From the NCBI GenBank assembly GCA_023665805.1, contig JAMPDJ010000001.1, forward strand, positions 124,001 through 188,000: DNA of 64,000 bases. The letters run 5' to 3'. The position numbers were made by a program, and so were the translations under genes. The notes beneath the pieces were generated by a model. It searched no databases. It saw only the letters and a program-made list of their open reading frames with translations, and was not told the origin of the DNA. Source of the DNA: Bacteroides sp. Its GTDB lineage: Bacteria > Bacteroidota > Bacteroidia > Bacteroidales > Bacteroidaceae. Every line of letters begins with the position of its first letter. Positions within the stretch are counted from its first letter, which is position 1. Below are positions 54,314 to 64,000 of the stretch, piece by piece.

Positions 54314-56656
54314 ATGAGGAAGGCGATATTCATCTTATTGTGGTTGTTGCTCATTGCCGGAACCGGAGGGGCTGTATGGACCTTTTGGGCCATACATGAA
54401 GGACGTGTCGGATACATGCCTGACATGGATCAGTTGTCCAATCCTGTGGACAAGTATGCCAGCCAGGTGCTTACAGCCGACAATAAACTATTGGGCATTT
54501 ATAGCTATGGTGCCACCAATCGCATTTTCACGGAATATGACTCCATAGCCTCGGCTATGGTACAGGCACTGATAGCTACCGAGGATGAGCGTTTCCACGA
54601 ACATGCCGGCATAGACTTCAAGGCTCTCTTCCGTGCCATAGTCAAGCGCGGACTGTTGAGACAGAAAAGTGCTGGCGGTGGTTCGACCATTACCCAGCAG
54701 TTGGCCAAGCAATTGTACAGTGAACGCGCCGGCAGTACCATGGAACGCATGTTCCAGAAACCCATAGAGTGGATGATAGCCTTGCGTTTGGAGCGTCATT
54801 ATACCAAGGAGGAAATCATTACGATGTACCTCAACTATTTTGATTTTCTGCATAACGCTGTAGGTATAAAGACGGCATCGCGCACGTATTTCGGCAAGGA
54901 GCCTCAGGCACTGTCCATAGAGGAATGCGCTACCTTGGTGGGAATGTGCAAGAATCCTTCCTACTTCAATCCTGTGCGTGTTCCGGAACGTGCTCGCGAA
55001 CGTCGCAATGTGGTTCTGAGCCAGATGGCGCGCTCGGGCTATATATCAGAATCCCAAGCCGACAGTATAAGGCAATTGCCTTTGGTCTTGAACTTCCACC
55101 GTGTGGATCACCGTAGTGGCATGGGAATGTATGCCCGTGAACATTTGCGCCAAGTCCTGATGGCCAAGCGTCCTGACCGCAGTAAATACGAAGATTGGCA
55201 GTACCAGCGATATTACGAGGATTCCTTGGCTTGGGAGGACGACCCTTTGTACGGCTGGTGCAACAAACACGTCAACAAGGACGGGAGAAACTACAATCTG
55301 TACACCGATGGTCTGAAAATATATGCTACCTTGGACAGTCGCATGCAGCGATATGCCGAAAAGAGCATACAAGAGCATGTAGTTGGCTATCTGCAGCCTG
55401 CTTTTGAAAAAGAGCAGAAGAACAATCCCAGACGTCCATATTACAGAGGGCTTTCCGCATCCAAAGTGGCGGCAGACATACAACGAGCCAAGCGGCAGAG
55501 TGCCCGTTTTGTTACAATGCGTGCTGCAGGATTTTCAGATAAGGAAATAGACAAGGCGTTCGAAACTCCGACGGAGATGACCGTTTACTCTCCGGATGGA
55601 GATGTGGATACGCTCATGACTCCATTGGATTCCTTGAAGTATTACAAGGGATTCCTGCATGCCGGGTTCGTGTGCATGGAGACCGAGACAGGCGATGTCA
55701 AGGCCTATGTAGGTGACATCAATTATTCGCATTTCCGTTATGATATGGCCGGCAGAGGCAGGCGTCAGGTAGGTTCTACTATCAAGCCGTTCCTGTATGC
55801 CCTGGCCATGGAGAGCGGTTACAGTCCTTACGATTTGGCTCCCAACGAACAGGTCACATATCAAGTGGGAGACAAGACTTGGACTCCGCGTAATGGCAGT
55901 CGGAGCAGGTATGGTGAGATGGTGACGTTGAAGTGGGGACTGGCACAGTCCAATAACTGGATTTCGGCTTGGCTGATGAGTCAGCTTAGTCCGGAGTTGC
56001 TCGTAAGCCTTATACATGAGTTCGGTGTGTTGAACCGCGAGATAGAGCCTACAATGTCGCTTTGTCTTGGTGCCTGTGAAATAAGCGTGCTGGAAATGGT
56101 CAGTGCTTATACGACTTTTGCCAATGCTGGTATGCGCCGTGCACCGCGTTTTGTCACGCGAATAGAAGACTCCGAGGGTAATGTCCTGGCGTCGTTCGTC
56201 CCGCAAATCCAGCATGTCATCAGCAGTGACGCTGCATGGAAAATGGTGGAACTCATGCGTGGCGTGATGGACGGTGGTACGGGGTCTCGTATGCGCTTCC
56301 GTTATGGTGTGCGTGCTCCCATGGGAGGCAAAACAGGAACTACCAACGATAATACTGATGGATGGTTCGTGGGTTATACGCCAAGTCTGGCTTTCGGTGC
56401 TTGGGTAGGCGGTGATGAACGTGATGTTCATTTCGCTTCCATGACATATGGCCAAGGGGCATCGGCTGCATTGCCGGTGGTGGCCATGTTCCTTAAAAAA
56501 GTTTATGCTGACAAGACTTTGGGGTATGATTCGGAAGAGAAGTTCGAGATTCCACAGGAAATCTCTTCTGCATGGCTGGAGGCTCAGGAAGCGGCTGCCA
56601 TGGCCGAAGCCCGGGCTGACAGTACGAGTGCCGAAGCCTCTATGACTAATCCGTAA
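54314..56656 (+). CDS. Class A penicillin-binding protein (PBP1a-type)
   Basis: 780 residues. A membrane anchor (about 3-25) is followed by a GT51 transglycosylase domain with EDERFHEHAGID and GGGSTITQQLAKQLYSER. The transpeptidase domain has Ser488 in GSTIKPF, the SxN motif in QSNNW and Lys673 in GKTGTTND. The C-terminal tail is Ala/Glu-rich. It polymerises and cross-links peptidoglycan outside the inner membrane. A strong terminator follows. Confidence 0.95.
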   Translation: MRKAIFILLWLLLIAGTGGAVWTFWAIHEGRVGYMPDMDQLSNPVDKYASQVLTADNKLLGIYSYGATNRIFTEYDSIASAMVQALIATEDERFHEHAGIDFKALFRAIVKRGLLRQKSAGGGSTITQQLAKQLYSERAGSTMERMFQKPIEWMIALRLERHYTKEEIITMYLNYFDFLHNAVGIKTASRTYFGKEPQALSIEECATLVGMCKNPSYFNPVRVPERARERRNVVLSQMARSGYISESQADSIRQLPLVLNFHRVDHRSGMGMYAREHLRQVLMAKRPDRSKYEDWQYQRYYEDSLAWEDDPLYGWCNKHVNKDGRNYNLYTDGLKIYATLDSRMQRYAEKSIQEHVVGYLQPAFEKEQKNNPRRPYYRGLSASKVAADIQRAKRQSARFVTMRAAGFSDKEIDKAFETPTEMTVYSPDGDVDTLMTPLDSLKYYKGFLHAGFVCMETETGDVKAYVGDINYSHFRYDMAGRGRRQVGSTIKPFLYALAMESGYSPYDLAPNEQVTYQVGDKTWTPRNGSRSRYGEMVTLKWGLAQSNNWISAWLMSQLSPELLVSLIHEFGVLNREIEPTMSLCLGACEISVLEMVSAYTTFANAGMRRAPRFVTRIEDSEGNVLASFVPQIQHVISSDAAWKMVELMRGVMDGGTGSRMRFRYGVRAPMGGKTGTTNDNTDGWFVGYTPSLAFGAWVGGDERDVHFASMTYGQGASAALPVVAMFLKKVYADKTLGYDSEEKFEIPQEISSAWLEAQEAAAMAEARADSTSAEASMTNP

Positions 56657-56673
56657 GGTTTTTAGCCAATAGC

Positions 56674-56718
56674 AAAATGGCCATCTCCGTGTGTCAACCA
56701 TGGTGGTGGCCATTTTTT
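56674..56718 (+). terminator. Terminator after the penicillin-binding protein gene
   Basis: AAAATGGCCA (56674-56683) pairs with TGGCCATTTT (56707-56716), which runs into a tract of eight T residues. Confidence 0.85.
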
Positions 56719-56838
56719 TTGTTTTGCCGTTATATTTCGGGAACTTCATTTTATGTGCAACGCATTCCATATGCGGGAATTGGCCGATTGCCGGTATCGA
56801 AAAAGAGTAAAACATTTGCATAAAATAATTATTTTGCT

Positions 56839-56846
56839 TATCTTTG
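56839..56846 (+). promoter_or_regulatory. Promoter -7 element of the MORN-repeat gene
   Basis: TATCTTTG at 56839-56846, with a predicted start near 56853, about 25 nt before the TTG at 56877. Confidence 0.5.
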
Positions 56847-56876
56847 TGCACGACAATATAATATAAATAAGGTACA

Positions 56877-57941
56877 TTGCGATATAATAATATAACTATA
56901 CGATATATTTGTAGTGCGGTCATGTTTTTTTTGCTGTCTGCAAATATGTCTTATGCCCAGAAAATACGTATAGGTTCCTATGAGTTTCCTGATGGTGCCA
57001 TCTATCAGGGAGAGCTGGTCAAGGGAATGCCTGAAGGAAAGGGCGTTACCCAATTCAAAAATGGCGACAGGCACGAAGGTCTATATCACAAGGGCATGCG
57101 CCATGGACATGGCGTGTATGTTTTTTCGGACGGTGAAAAGTACGAAGGAGACTGGTTCCAAAACCAGCAACATGGTTTGGGTACTTATTATTTCATCAAC
57201 AACAACCGTTATGAGGGTCTTTGGTTCAGGGATTATCAGCACGGCAACGGCAAGATGTACTATTACAACGGAGACTTGTACGTTGGCAATTGGCAGAATG
57301 ATCTTCGTGATGGTAAAGGCACCTATACTTATAGCAACGGAGCGTCATATGTCGGCTCTTGGAAGAATGACATGAAAGACGGGGAGGGTGTCTTCGACTG
57401 GGCTGATGGCAACAGATACGAAGGGCAATGGTCCGAGAACAAAAAAAACGGTCACGGAACCTTTGTCTATGCTACAGGTGACAAGTATACCGGTGAGTGG
57501 CGTAATGATGAGCAGCATGGTCATGGCATCTATGTTTTCGAGGATGGTGATGTCTATGAAGGGGCTTATGTCAATGGACAGCGTACAGGCGAAGGTATTT
57601 TTACCTTCAAGAACGGTGACAAGTATGTTGGGAGTTTCTTGGAAGGAGACCAAAGTGGTTTTGGTACTTTCACGTGGCAGAACGGAGCCGTGTATACCGG
57701 ATATTGGAAGAATAACAAGCAACATGGCAAAGGCAAATATACTTCTTCCGGTGGCGACGTGTATGATGGAGATTGGGAAAACGGAGTCATGGAGGGCAAT
57801 GGAATACTGCGTCAGGCTGATGGCACAAAATACAAAGGGGAGTTTCATGCCGGTCTGAAAGATGGGCACGGCATCCAGGAGGATAAGGATGGCAAACGTT
57901 ACGAAGGTGAGTTCCGTAGAGGGGAGATGGTGCATAAATGA
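56877..57941 (+). CDS. Exported MORN-repeat protein
   Basis: 354 residues if translation begins at the TTG at 56877. An in-frame stop lies three codons upstream. The first ATG (56922) would leave a very short signal peptide, so the TTG start with a signal peptide of about 27 residues (ending SYAQ) is preferred. The mature protein is almost entirely MORN repeats of 23 residues: 13 complete units plus a partial one (for example YEGDWFQNQQHGLGTYYF). MORN sheets bind lipids or proteins and are often scaffolds; the partner is unknown. Confidence 0.85.
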   Translation: MRYNNITIRYICSAVMFFLLSANMSYAQKIRIGSYEFPDGAIYQGELVKGMPEGKGVTQFKNGDRHEGLYHKGMRHGHGVYVFSDGEKYEGDWFQNQQHGLGTYYFINNNRYEGLWFRDYQHGNGKMYYYNGDLYVGNWQNDLRDGKGTYTYSNGASYVGSWKNDMKDGEGVFDWADGNRYEGQWSENKKNGHGTFVYATGDKYTGEWRNDEQHGHGIYVFEDGDVYEGAYVNGQRTGEGIFTFKNGDKYVGSFLEGDQSGFGTFTWQNGAVYTGYWKNNKQHGKGKYTSSGGDVYDGDWENGVMEGNGILRQADGTKYKGEFHAGLKDGHGIQEDKDGKRYEGEFRRGEMVHK

Positions 57942-58002
57942 CGAGACTGCGTTGGCCTGATAGCCTTACTTTTAGATAAATACATATCAACATATTATAA
58001 AT

Positions 58003-60141
58003 ATGGCAACCAAGAAGACCGATGTCGCCAAGGCATCTACAACCGTAAAAAACACAACAACTGTCAAAAAGGCGTGTGCCAGAAAATCCTGTGCAAAAAA
58101 AACAGATTTGACAGGAACGACAACTTCCACGACTCTTCGTTTGATTAAGAATGATAAGTATTTGGCAGAATATGCCGAGGCTATCAACGGACGTCATCAG
58201 TCGGCCATAAACAAGATAGCAGAGCTTACGGATAACGGCACTTCCACTTTGGCAGATTTTGCAACGGGTTATTTGTACTTTGGTTTGCACAAGGATGGCA
58301 AGAACTGGGTAATCCGTGAATGGGCACCAAATGCCACGGCTATTTACTTGATAGGAGATTTCAATGGTTGGAAAGAAGATGGGCATTTCGCGTTTAAGAG
58401 AATAAAGGATACTGGAAACTGGGAGTTGGTTTTACCAGAGAGGACTTTTGCTCATGGTGATTTCTATAAGCTGAGTGTGCATTGGGAAGGTGGTCAGGGA
58501 GAGCGTATTCCTGCATGGGCACAACGTGTCGTCCAGGACGAGGAAACCAAGATTTTTTCAGCCCAAGTGTGGTTGCCTGAGCAGAAATTCGAATGGAAGC
58601 ACACCAAGTTCAAACCCAACACCAGTCCGTTGCTCATCTACGAGTGCCATATCGGGATGAGTCAGGATGCAGAGAAAGTCGGTACGTATGAGGAGTTTCG
58701 GCAGAATATCTTGCCTCGTGTGCATAAGGCCGGATATAACTGCATACAGATAATGGCCATTCAGGAGCATCCCTATTATGGAAGCTTCGGTTATCATGTC
58801 AGCAGTTTCTTCGCAGCCAGTAGTCGTTTTGGGACTCCTGAGGAATTGAAAGCCTTGATAGACGAGGCTCATGGCATGGGCATAGCCGTAATCATGGACA
58901 TTGTACATAGTCATGCAGTGAAGAATGAAGTGGAAGGATTGGGCAATTTTGCTGGGGACCCTTTCCAGTATTTCTATCAAGGTGACCGCAGGGAACATCC
59001 TGCCTGGGATAGCTTGTGCTTTGATTATGGGAAGAATGAAGTGCTGCACTTCTTGCTGAGTAATTGCAAGTATTGGTTGGATGAGTACCATTTTGACGGT
59101 TTCCGTTTCGACGGTGTCACCTCCATGCTTTACTATAGCCATGGCCTTGGCCAGTCATTCAATGGTTATGGCGACTACTATAATGGTAGTCAGGATGATA
59201 ATGCCATAGTATATCTGACATTGGCCAACTGCTTGATACATCAAGTAAACCGTAAGGCAATTACCATTGCCGAAGAAGTCAGTGGCATGCCTGGATTGGC
59301 TGCCCCGTTTGAGGCTGGTGGCTATGGTTTCAACTATCGTATGGCTATGAATATCCCTGATTATTGGATAAAGATAATCAAGGAGTTGCGCGATGAAGAC
59401 TGGAAACCCAGCAGTTTGTTGTGGGAAACCACCAACCGCCGTGCCGATGAGAAGACCATCAGTTATTGTGAAAGTCACGACCAAGCCTTGGTGGGTGACA
59501 AGACCATCATCTTCCGTTTGGTGGATGCTGATATGTATTGGCACTTCAAGAAGGGCGATGAGAACTACATCGTGGAGCGTGGCATAGCTTTGCATAAAAT
59601 GATACGTCTGCTCACCTGTAGTACCATCAACGGTGGTTATCTCAATTTCATGGGTAACGAGTTCGGACATCCCGAATGGATAGATTTCCCTCGTGAGGGC
59701 AATGGATGGAGCCACAAGTATGCTCGCCGTCAATGGAACTTGGTTGACAACAAGGATTTGTGCTTCCATCTGTTGGGTGACTTTGATCGTGCCATGCTGT
59801 CCGTAGTGAAGAGTGAGAAGGACATCCAGAAGACCAGCGTCACGGAGATATGGCACAACGATGGTGATCAGGTATTTGCCTATCAGCGTGGCGAGTTGCT
59901 GTTCTTCTTTAATTTCAGTCCATTCCGCAGCTATACCGATTATGGTTTCATGGTGAAGGCCGGCACATATCAGTATCTGTTAAATACGGATGATGTTAAG
60001 TTTGGCGGTAAGGGCTTTAATGATGACAGCCTCAAGCATTTGACTATCTATGATCGTGAATTGGCAAAGGATGGCAAAGGCTGGCTTAAGTTGTATCTGC
60101 CTGCCCGCAGTGCATGTGTGCTGAAAATGATTAGGGACTGA
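58003..60141 (+). CDS. glgB: 1,4-alpha-glucan branching enzyme (GH13) with a Lys/Ala/Thr-rich N-terminal tail
   Basis: 712 residues. Residues 1-40 are low-complexity and basic (Lys, Ala, Thr and three Cys), resembling histone H1-type tails. A CBM48 module (about 90-190) and a GH13 catalytic barrel follow. The nucleophile Asp is in DGFRFDGVTSM, the acid/base Glu probably in AEEVSGMPG, and CESHDQAL carries the third conserved site. The set of motifs is closer to the eukaryotic-type (GH13_8) branching enzymes than to E. coli GlgB. It introduces alpha-1,6 branches in glycogen. The tail is not needed for catalysis and is unusual. Confidence 0.92.
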   Translation: MATKKTDVAKASTTVKNTTTVKKACARKSCAKKTDLTGTTTSTTLRLIKNDKYLAEYAEAINGRHQSAINKIAELTDNGTSTLADFATGYLYFGLHKDGKNWVIREWAPNATAIYLIGDFNGWKEDGHFAFKRIKDTGNWELVLPERTFAHGDFYKLSVHWEGGQGERIPAWAQRVVQDEETKIFSAQVWLPEQKFEWKHTKFKPNTSPLLIYECHIGMSQDAEKVGTYEEFRQNILPRVHKAGYNCIQIMAIQEHPYYGSFGYHVSSFFAASSRFGTPEELKALIDEAHGMGIAVIMDIVHSHAVKNEVEGLGNFAGDPFQYFYQGDRREHPAWDSLCFDYGKNEVLHFLLSNCKYWLDEYHFDGFRFDGVTSMLYYSHGLGQSFNGYGDYYNGSQDDNAIVYLTLANCLIHQVNRKAITIAEEVSGMPGLAAPFEAGGYGFNYRMAMNIPDYWIKIIKELRDEDWKPSSLLWETTNRRADEKTISYCESHDQALVGDKTIIFRLVDADMYWHFKKGDENYIVERGIALHKMIRLLTCSTINGGYLNFMGNEFGHPEWIDFPREGNGWSHKYARRQWNLVDNKDLCFHLLGDFDRAMLSVVKSEKDIQKTSVTEIWHNDGDQVFAYQRGELLFFFNFSPFRSYTDYGFMVKAGTYQYLLNTDDVKFGGKGFNDDSLKHLTIYDRELAKDGKGWLKLYLPARSACVLKMIRD

Positions 60142-60386
60142 CTGCCGAATTCTGTAGTTATTATTGATACGATAAGAAACGCATAAATATCATTTGTATG
60201 TGTCTTTACAAAGACTGGCTAAGATAGATTATATAGTATTGACAAAGTAACAACTAATGTATCCGCACGGAACTGCTTGAACTTGCACCAAGTCGGCCCG
60301 TGTGGATATTGTTCGCATATAGACAACCTTTAGCATGACTTTCGGTTAGAATCGTTTTGCTCTGTTATTGTGGAATTGGAAAGGAG

Positions 60387-61613
60387 ATGAAGTATCATTA
60401 TCGTAGCACGCAGCGTATGGCAAGCATGATCACAGTGATTTGTTTCATGCTATTTGTCACATATTCCATATCACTGTTCATAAGGCATCAGTCCCACATG
60501 GTGGCGTTGGCTAATTTCGTAGCTAACGGATGCACTACGGATGTGGTCTACGACACTGCGTCTGCCATATGGACGGCCGCTTTATTGAGTACGTTACTTT
60601 GTGTTATTCCAGCCTTGTTCCTGCTGCATTCCTTGCACTTTCCGATTTGTATGAAAGGAATAGCTTTTCTTCCGTCATACGTTGTGTTGGGATTGATTAC
60701 GGGGATATGCCCTTCATCGGTGGATGCCGTTGAAAATCACATCCCTATCTTTCTGGCTATACTGCTTCTGCTTGTTTCTATTGCCGCCATCTTCTATAGT
60801 CGGATGTATCATGAGGATAGGGGAGAGCATGCTCCGCTGTTCAACTACCTTGGAGGTAATGTCCTGCAGGCATGTATTGGCATGATATTCTGCATGCTAT
60901 TGACCAATACAGACAGGCAATTGCATCTGCAACAGCCTTTGGCTCAGACCATACACCGTCAAGATTACACGGTGGCCAATACCATTCCTGCCGGAGAAAC
61001 CACCACAAATAATACAATTACATCCCTTCGTGCCCTAAGTTTGAGCAAGCAAGGGTACATGGCCGAAAAACTATTTTCCATTCGCGGACTGAATGGCAGC
61101 CGTAGCCTGTTGCCGGATTCAACCCCGTCAGCTCTTATATATCATACTCCGCGATTGGTGTATAATCATCTGCAGGCTGTTCCGGTAAATTTTAACGGTG
61201 ATGTGACAGCGTTTCTGCAAAAAGCTGTTGAGAGGAGGATATCTGTCTTGCAGGACTCTGCGGCCACGCATGATGACAGTCTTAGAGTGCGTCCGCTCAT
61301 AGACTATTATTTATGTGCTTTGCTGTTGGACAAGGACTTGCCATCTTTTGCCAAGGTGTTGCCGAGGTTTTATTCTCAAGTAGAAACACTGCCCATACAT
61401 TACAAGGAGGCTTTGTCGGTGTATCATGCCTTGGATTCTGTATCGACATGTCTCATGTCGGATACTGTGATAGATAGAATTTATCGTGATTACAGTCAAT
61501 TAAGGTATTCGGCCCATGAGAATCCAATGTTCCAGCGAAAGATTTGCGTGGAATCTTACCCGTCCACATATTGGAACTATTATTTCTTTGCCCACATCAG
61601 TAATGAGCATTAG
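60387..61613 (+). CDS. Multipass membrane protein of unknown function (possibly DUF6057-like)
   Basis: 408 residues from the ATG at 60387, which directly follows GGAAAGGAG. There are five or six hydrophobic segments in the first 190 residues (about 15-35, 60-85, 95-115, 120-140, 155-175). The C-terminal half is a soluble, helical region of about 230 residues (for example SKQGYMAEKLFSIRGLNGSR) that looks like a tetratricopeptide-type solenoid without clear repeats. I recall similar layout in DUF6057 but cannot confirm membership. It lies between glgB and an aminotransferase without tight linkage. Confidence 0.6.
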   Translation: MKYHYRSTQRMASMITVICFMLFVTYSISLFIRHQSHMVALANFVANGCTTDVVYDTASAIWTAALLSTLLCVIPALFLLHSLHFPICMKGIAFLPSYVVLGLITGICPSSVDAVENHIPIFLAILLLLVSIAAIFYSRMYHEDRGEHAPLFNYLGGNVLQACIGMIFCMLLTNTDRQLHLQQPLAQTIHRQDYTVANTIPAGETTTNNTITSLRALSLSKQGYMAEKLFSIRGLNGSRSLLPDSTPSALIYHTPRLVYNHLQAVPVNFNGDVTAFLQKAVERRISVLQDSAATHDDSLRVRPLIDYYLCALLLDKDLPSFAKVLPRFYSQVETLPIHYKEALSVYHALDSVSTCLMSDTVIDRIYRDYSQLRYSAHENPMFQRKICVESYPSTYWNYYFFAHISNEH

Positions 61614-61693
61614 TACAGATAAAACTTCAAAATGATCATATCGTTATAACGAGATATTATAATACAACCATTATATAACACAAAGTTCATAAT

Positions 61694-62893
61694 ATGCCAC
61701 AAATATCTGTTAGAGGTCAAGAGATGCCAGAATCTCCAATCAGGAAACTTGCTCCATTGGCTGATGATGCCAAAAAGCGAGGTATTCATGTTTACCATCT
61801 GAACATAGGCCAACCTGATTTACCCACTCCTCACGCGGCATTGCAGGCCATACGTAACATCGACCGCAAGATATTGGAATATAGCCCGTCACAGGGATAT
61901 CTGAGCTATCGCAAGAAGTTGGTCGGATATTATGCCTCTTACAACATCAACCTCACACCGGATGACATAATCATTACATCCGGCGGTTCGGAAGCTGTGC
62001 TGTTTTCTTTCTTGGCATGCCTGAATCCGGGAGATGAAATCATTGTACCTGAACCTGCATACGCCAACTATATGGCGTTTGCCATCTCTGCAGGTGCACG
62101 CATCCGTACTGTCTCCACTACTATCGAGGAAGGTTTTTCCTTGCCTAAGGTTGAGAAGTTTGAGGAATTGATCAACGAGCGCACCCGTGCTATTCTAATA
62201 TGCAATCCCAATAATCCTACAGGATATCTCTATACAAGGCGCGAGATGAACCAAATACGCGATTTGGTGAAGAAGTATGACTTGTACCTTTTCTCTGATG
62301 AAGTGTATCGCGAGTTCATATACACAGGTTCACCGTACATTTCCGCATGCCATCTGGAAGGAATCGAAGATAATGTAGTGCTTATTGATTCTGTATCCAA
62401 GAGATATTCAGAGTGCGGAATACGCATAGGTGCCCTCATTACCAAGAATGTGGATGTGCGCAAGGCCGTGATGAAGTTCTGCCAAGCACGTCTAAGTCCT
62501 CCACTTATAGGTCAGATTGCTGCTGAGGCATCGTTGGACGAGCCTCAGGAGTATACCCGTGAGGTCTATGATGAGTATGTTGAAAGACGTAAATGTTTGA
62601 TTGACGGACTCAATCGTATTCCAGGGGTGTATAGTCCCATTCCCATGGGGGCTTTCTATACGGTAGCCAAGCTGCCTGTGGATGATGCCGACAAGTTCTG
62701 CGCATGGTGCCTGAGTGAATTCCAGTGGGAAGGCGAGACTGTCATGATGGCTCCGGCCTCCGGTTTCTACACAACTCCCGGTGCAGGACGAAATCAAGTA
62801 CGTTTGGCATATGTCCTGAAGAAAGAAGACTTGGTACGTGCACTCTTTGTCCTTCGCAAGGCATTGGAAGCATATCCAGGTCGTACGGAATAA
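61694..62893 (+). CDS. PLP-dependent aminotransferase (aspartate aminotransferase-like, class I)
   Basis: 399 residues. PLP Lys236 lies in DSVSKRYSECG. The substrate and cofactor motifs NIGQPDLPTP, TSGGSEAVLFSF, NPNNPTGYLY and SDEVYREF are present, and the terminal Arg is in RNQVRLAYVL. Fold type I, subgroup I-gamma or similar. It probably uses aspartate, or a related amino acid, and 2-oxoglutarate. The exact specificity is not decided by sequence. The FtsX-type permease gene begins 33 bp downstream. Confidence 0.9.
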   Translation: MPQISVRGQEMPESPIRKLAPLADDAKKRGIHVYHLNIGQPDLPTPHAALQAIRNIDRKILEYSPSQGYLSYRKKLVGYYASYNINLTPDDIIITSGGSEAVLFSFLACLNPGDEIIVPEPAYANYMAFAISAGARIRTVSTTIEEGFSLPKVEKFEELINERTRAILICNPNNPTGYLYTRREMNQIRDLVKKYDLYLFSDEVYREFIYTGSPYISACHLEGIEDNVVLIDSVSKRYSECGIRIGALITKNVDVRKAVMKFCQARLSPPLIGQIAAEASLDEPQEYTREVYDEYVERRKCLIDGLNRIPGVYSPIPMGAFYTVAKLPVDDADKFCAWCLSEFQWEGETVMMAPASGFYTTPGAGRNQVRLAYVLKKEDLVRALFVLRKALEAYPGRTE

Positions 62894-62926
62894 CAAAATG
62901 AACATAAAGGGTAGATATCTTGGATA

Positions 62927-64000
62927 TGCTATTCATAGCCAATAGATTATTTCGTGGAGACCATACTGGACACGTATCCTCTTCGGCCATACGCATAGCC
63001 ACTGCAGGGGTGGCCGTTGGTATATTGGTCATGATTGTCAGTATTTGTGTTTCCTGCGGCTTTCAACGCGAGATTAAGGCCAAGGTGGCATCCTTGGTGG
63101 GGCACGTGCAGGTTGTTAACGGACAAACGTTGTATCGCAGTCAAACTTTGCCAATACAGATAACCGATTCCGTCAGGAATGCTGTTGCCACGCTACCTTA
63201 TGTGGAAAGTGTCCAACGTTTTGCGTTATGTCCAGGAATGCTCAAGACCGAGGATGTGTTTCGCGGTGTCATGTTTCGCGGTGTGGACGATGCCTTTGAT
63301 TCCTCTTATTTGTCATCGTGCCTTGTCGATGGTCACATACCTGTGTTTGGCAAGAAAGGTAATACGGCTGCGTCTGACAGCATTCTGTTATCTGCGCAAT
63401 TGGCCTCTGTCCTTGGTTTGCATGTTGGACAGAGGGTTTATGCCTATTTCTTTGACGACAATCTGCGTGTACGTCGATTGACGGTATCTGGCATCTTTCA
63501 GACACACCTGTCTGATATAGATTCTCGTATGTGCTATGCCGACGCCCGTCTGACACAAAAGCTTGCTGGATTTCATACAGACCAATACAGTGGTGCTGAA
63601 ATAAGAGTAGACGATTATTCTCATGTGGATTCGGTATCTTCACGTCTTGCCTCCATGTTTGGCACGCGTGAAGATGCCTACCGACAGTATTACGCCACTC
63701 CGCAAGTAGGCGAATTGTATCCTCAGATGTTTTCATGGCTTACTCTATTGGATACCAATGTCGGTGCCATATTGATATTGATGATATGCGTGGCCGGTGT
63801 CACGATGGTCAGCGGTCTGCTTGTCATTATCCTTGAGCGTACCCGTTTCATAGGCATCATGAAATCCATGGGAACCACCAATGGATTGCTGCGCCGTATA
63901 TTCCTCTATTTCGCTGCCATGATAGTGTTGCGCGGAATGCTTTGGGGTAATGCCTTGGCCTTAGTATTGTTGCTTCTGCAGTATAGCACCGGCATCGTAT
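62927..64000 (+). CDS. LolC/LolE-type ABC permease (FtsX family), 5' part, runs off the window
   Basis: 358 codons are visible from the ATG at 62927, with the 3' end outside. An N-terminal membrane segment (ATAGVAVGILVMIVSICVSC) is followed by a large MacB-PCD-like extracytoplasmic domain. A second membrane segment with the FtsX core (LLDTNVGAILILMICVAGVT, then SGLLVIILERTRFIGIMKSM) and the start of a third segment come next. The family extracts lipoproteins from the inner membrane together with LolD. It is not closely related to the interrupted exporter permease at 18-37 kb. Confidence 0.88.

Noticed and set aside
1..64000. CRISPR array or prophage
   Set aside because: No regularly spaced direct repeats with unique spacers, no cas genes, and no phage structural genes were seen.

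Overview
The window looks like chromosome from a member of the order Bacteroidales, with a gut Prevotella/Bacteroides-type lineage most likely. The reasons are the repeated promoter element TAnnTTTG just upstream of many genes, starts that mostly lack a Shine-Dalgarno sequence, and families typical of the order: M60 mucin-type metallopeptidases, PadR-PspC, GGGtGRT protein, DUF5009, DUF3408 and tandem tyrosine recombinases. I cannot name the genus.

Left part (1-18.4 kb). The 5' part of clpC runs off the left edge, followed by a tRNA-Arg(UCU), two tandem secreted M60 metallopeptidases (2.7-9.8 kb), a SIMPL-domain protein, carB behind a long leader with a terminator-like hairpin, a DUF5009 membrane acyltransferase-like protein, and a PadR regulator with a PspC membrane protein.

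Middle part (18.4-41 kb). This is the accessory region. A MacB/FtsX-type ABC permease gene on the minus strand is cut in two by a 15,987-bp integrated element. The element is flanked by the 7-bp direct repeat ATGTCTT (20901-20907 and 36888-36894), and removing it restores an uninterrupted reading frame across the join. The left end of the element carries two tyrosine recombinases, two excisionase-like HTH proteins, DUF3408 and a mobilization accessory protein, but no relaxase. The right two-thirds is cargo: an AraC regulator, a seven-gene operon and a four-gene operon. These encode an alcohol dehydrogenase, two flavodoxins, a carboxymuconolactone decarboxylase-like protein, a cupin, a dienelactone-hydrolase-like enzyme, a cyclophilin-like protein, two DHFR/RibD-like reductases, an SDR and a hexapeptide acetyltransferase. 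Six of the eleven products have signal peptides or lipoprotein signals. The two operons share the same regulatory sequence at exactly the same distance from the promoter. Decayed AraC and NtrC-type gene ends lie at the right end of the element.

The interrupted transporter had already decayed or went on to decay. Its permease is fused to an ABC ATPase that lacks the Walker A loop, and the adjacent sigma-54 response regulator has a one-base deletion in a G tract. A near-perfect sigma-54 promoter with two palindromic upstream sites lies between regulator and permease.

Right part (41-64 kb). This is mostly housekeeping: a Y-family polymerase with a translationally coupled 44-residue protein, HU, a NifU-like/GGGtGRT pair, smpB, a two-gene metH lacking the reactivation domain, mltG, glyA, pyrB-pyrI, a class A penicillin-binding protein, a MORN-repeat protein, a glycogen branching enzyme with a histone-like N-terminal tail, a membrane protein of unknown function, an aminotransferase and the start of a LolC/E-type permease. 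Two families of short palindromic intergenic repeats recur at about 2.5, 18.1-18.3 and 50.8-51.1 kb.
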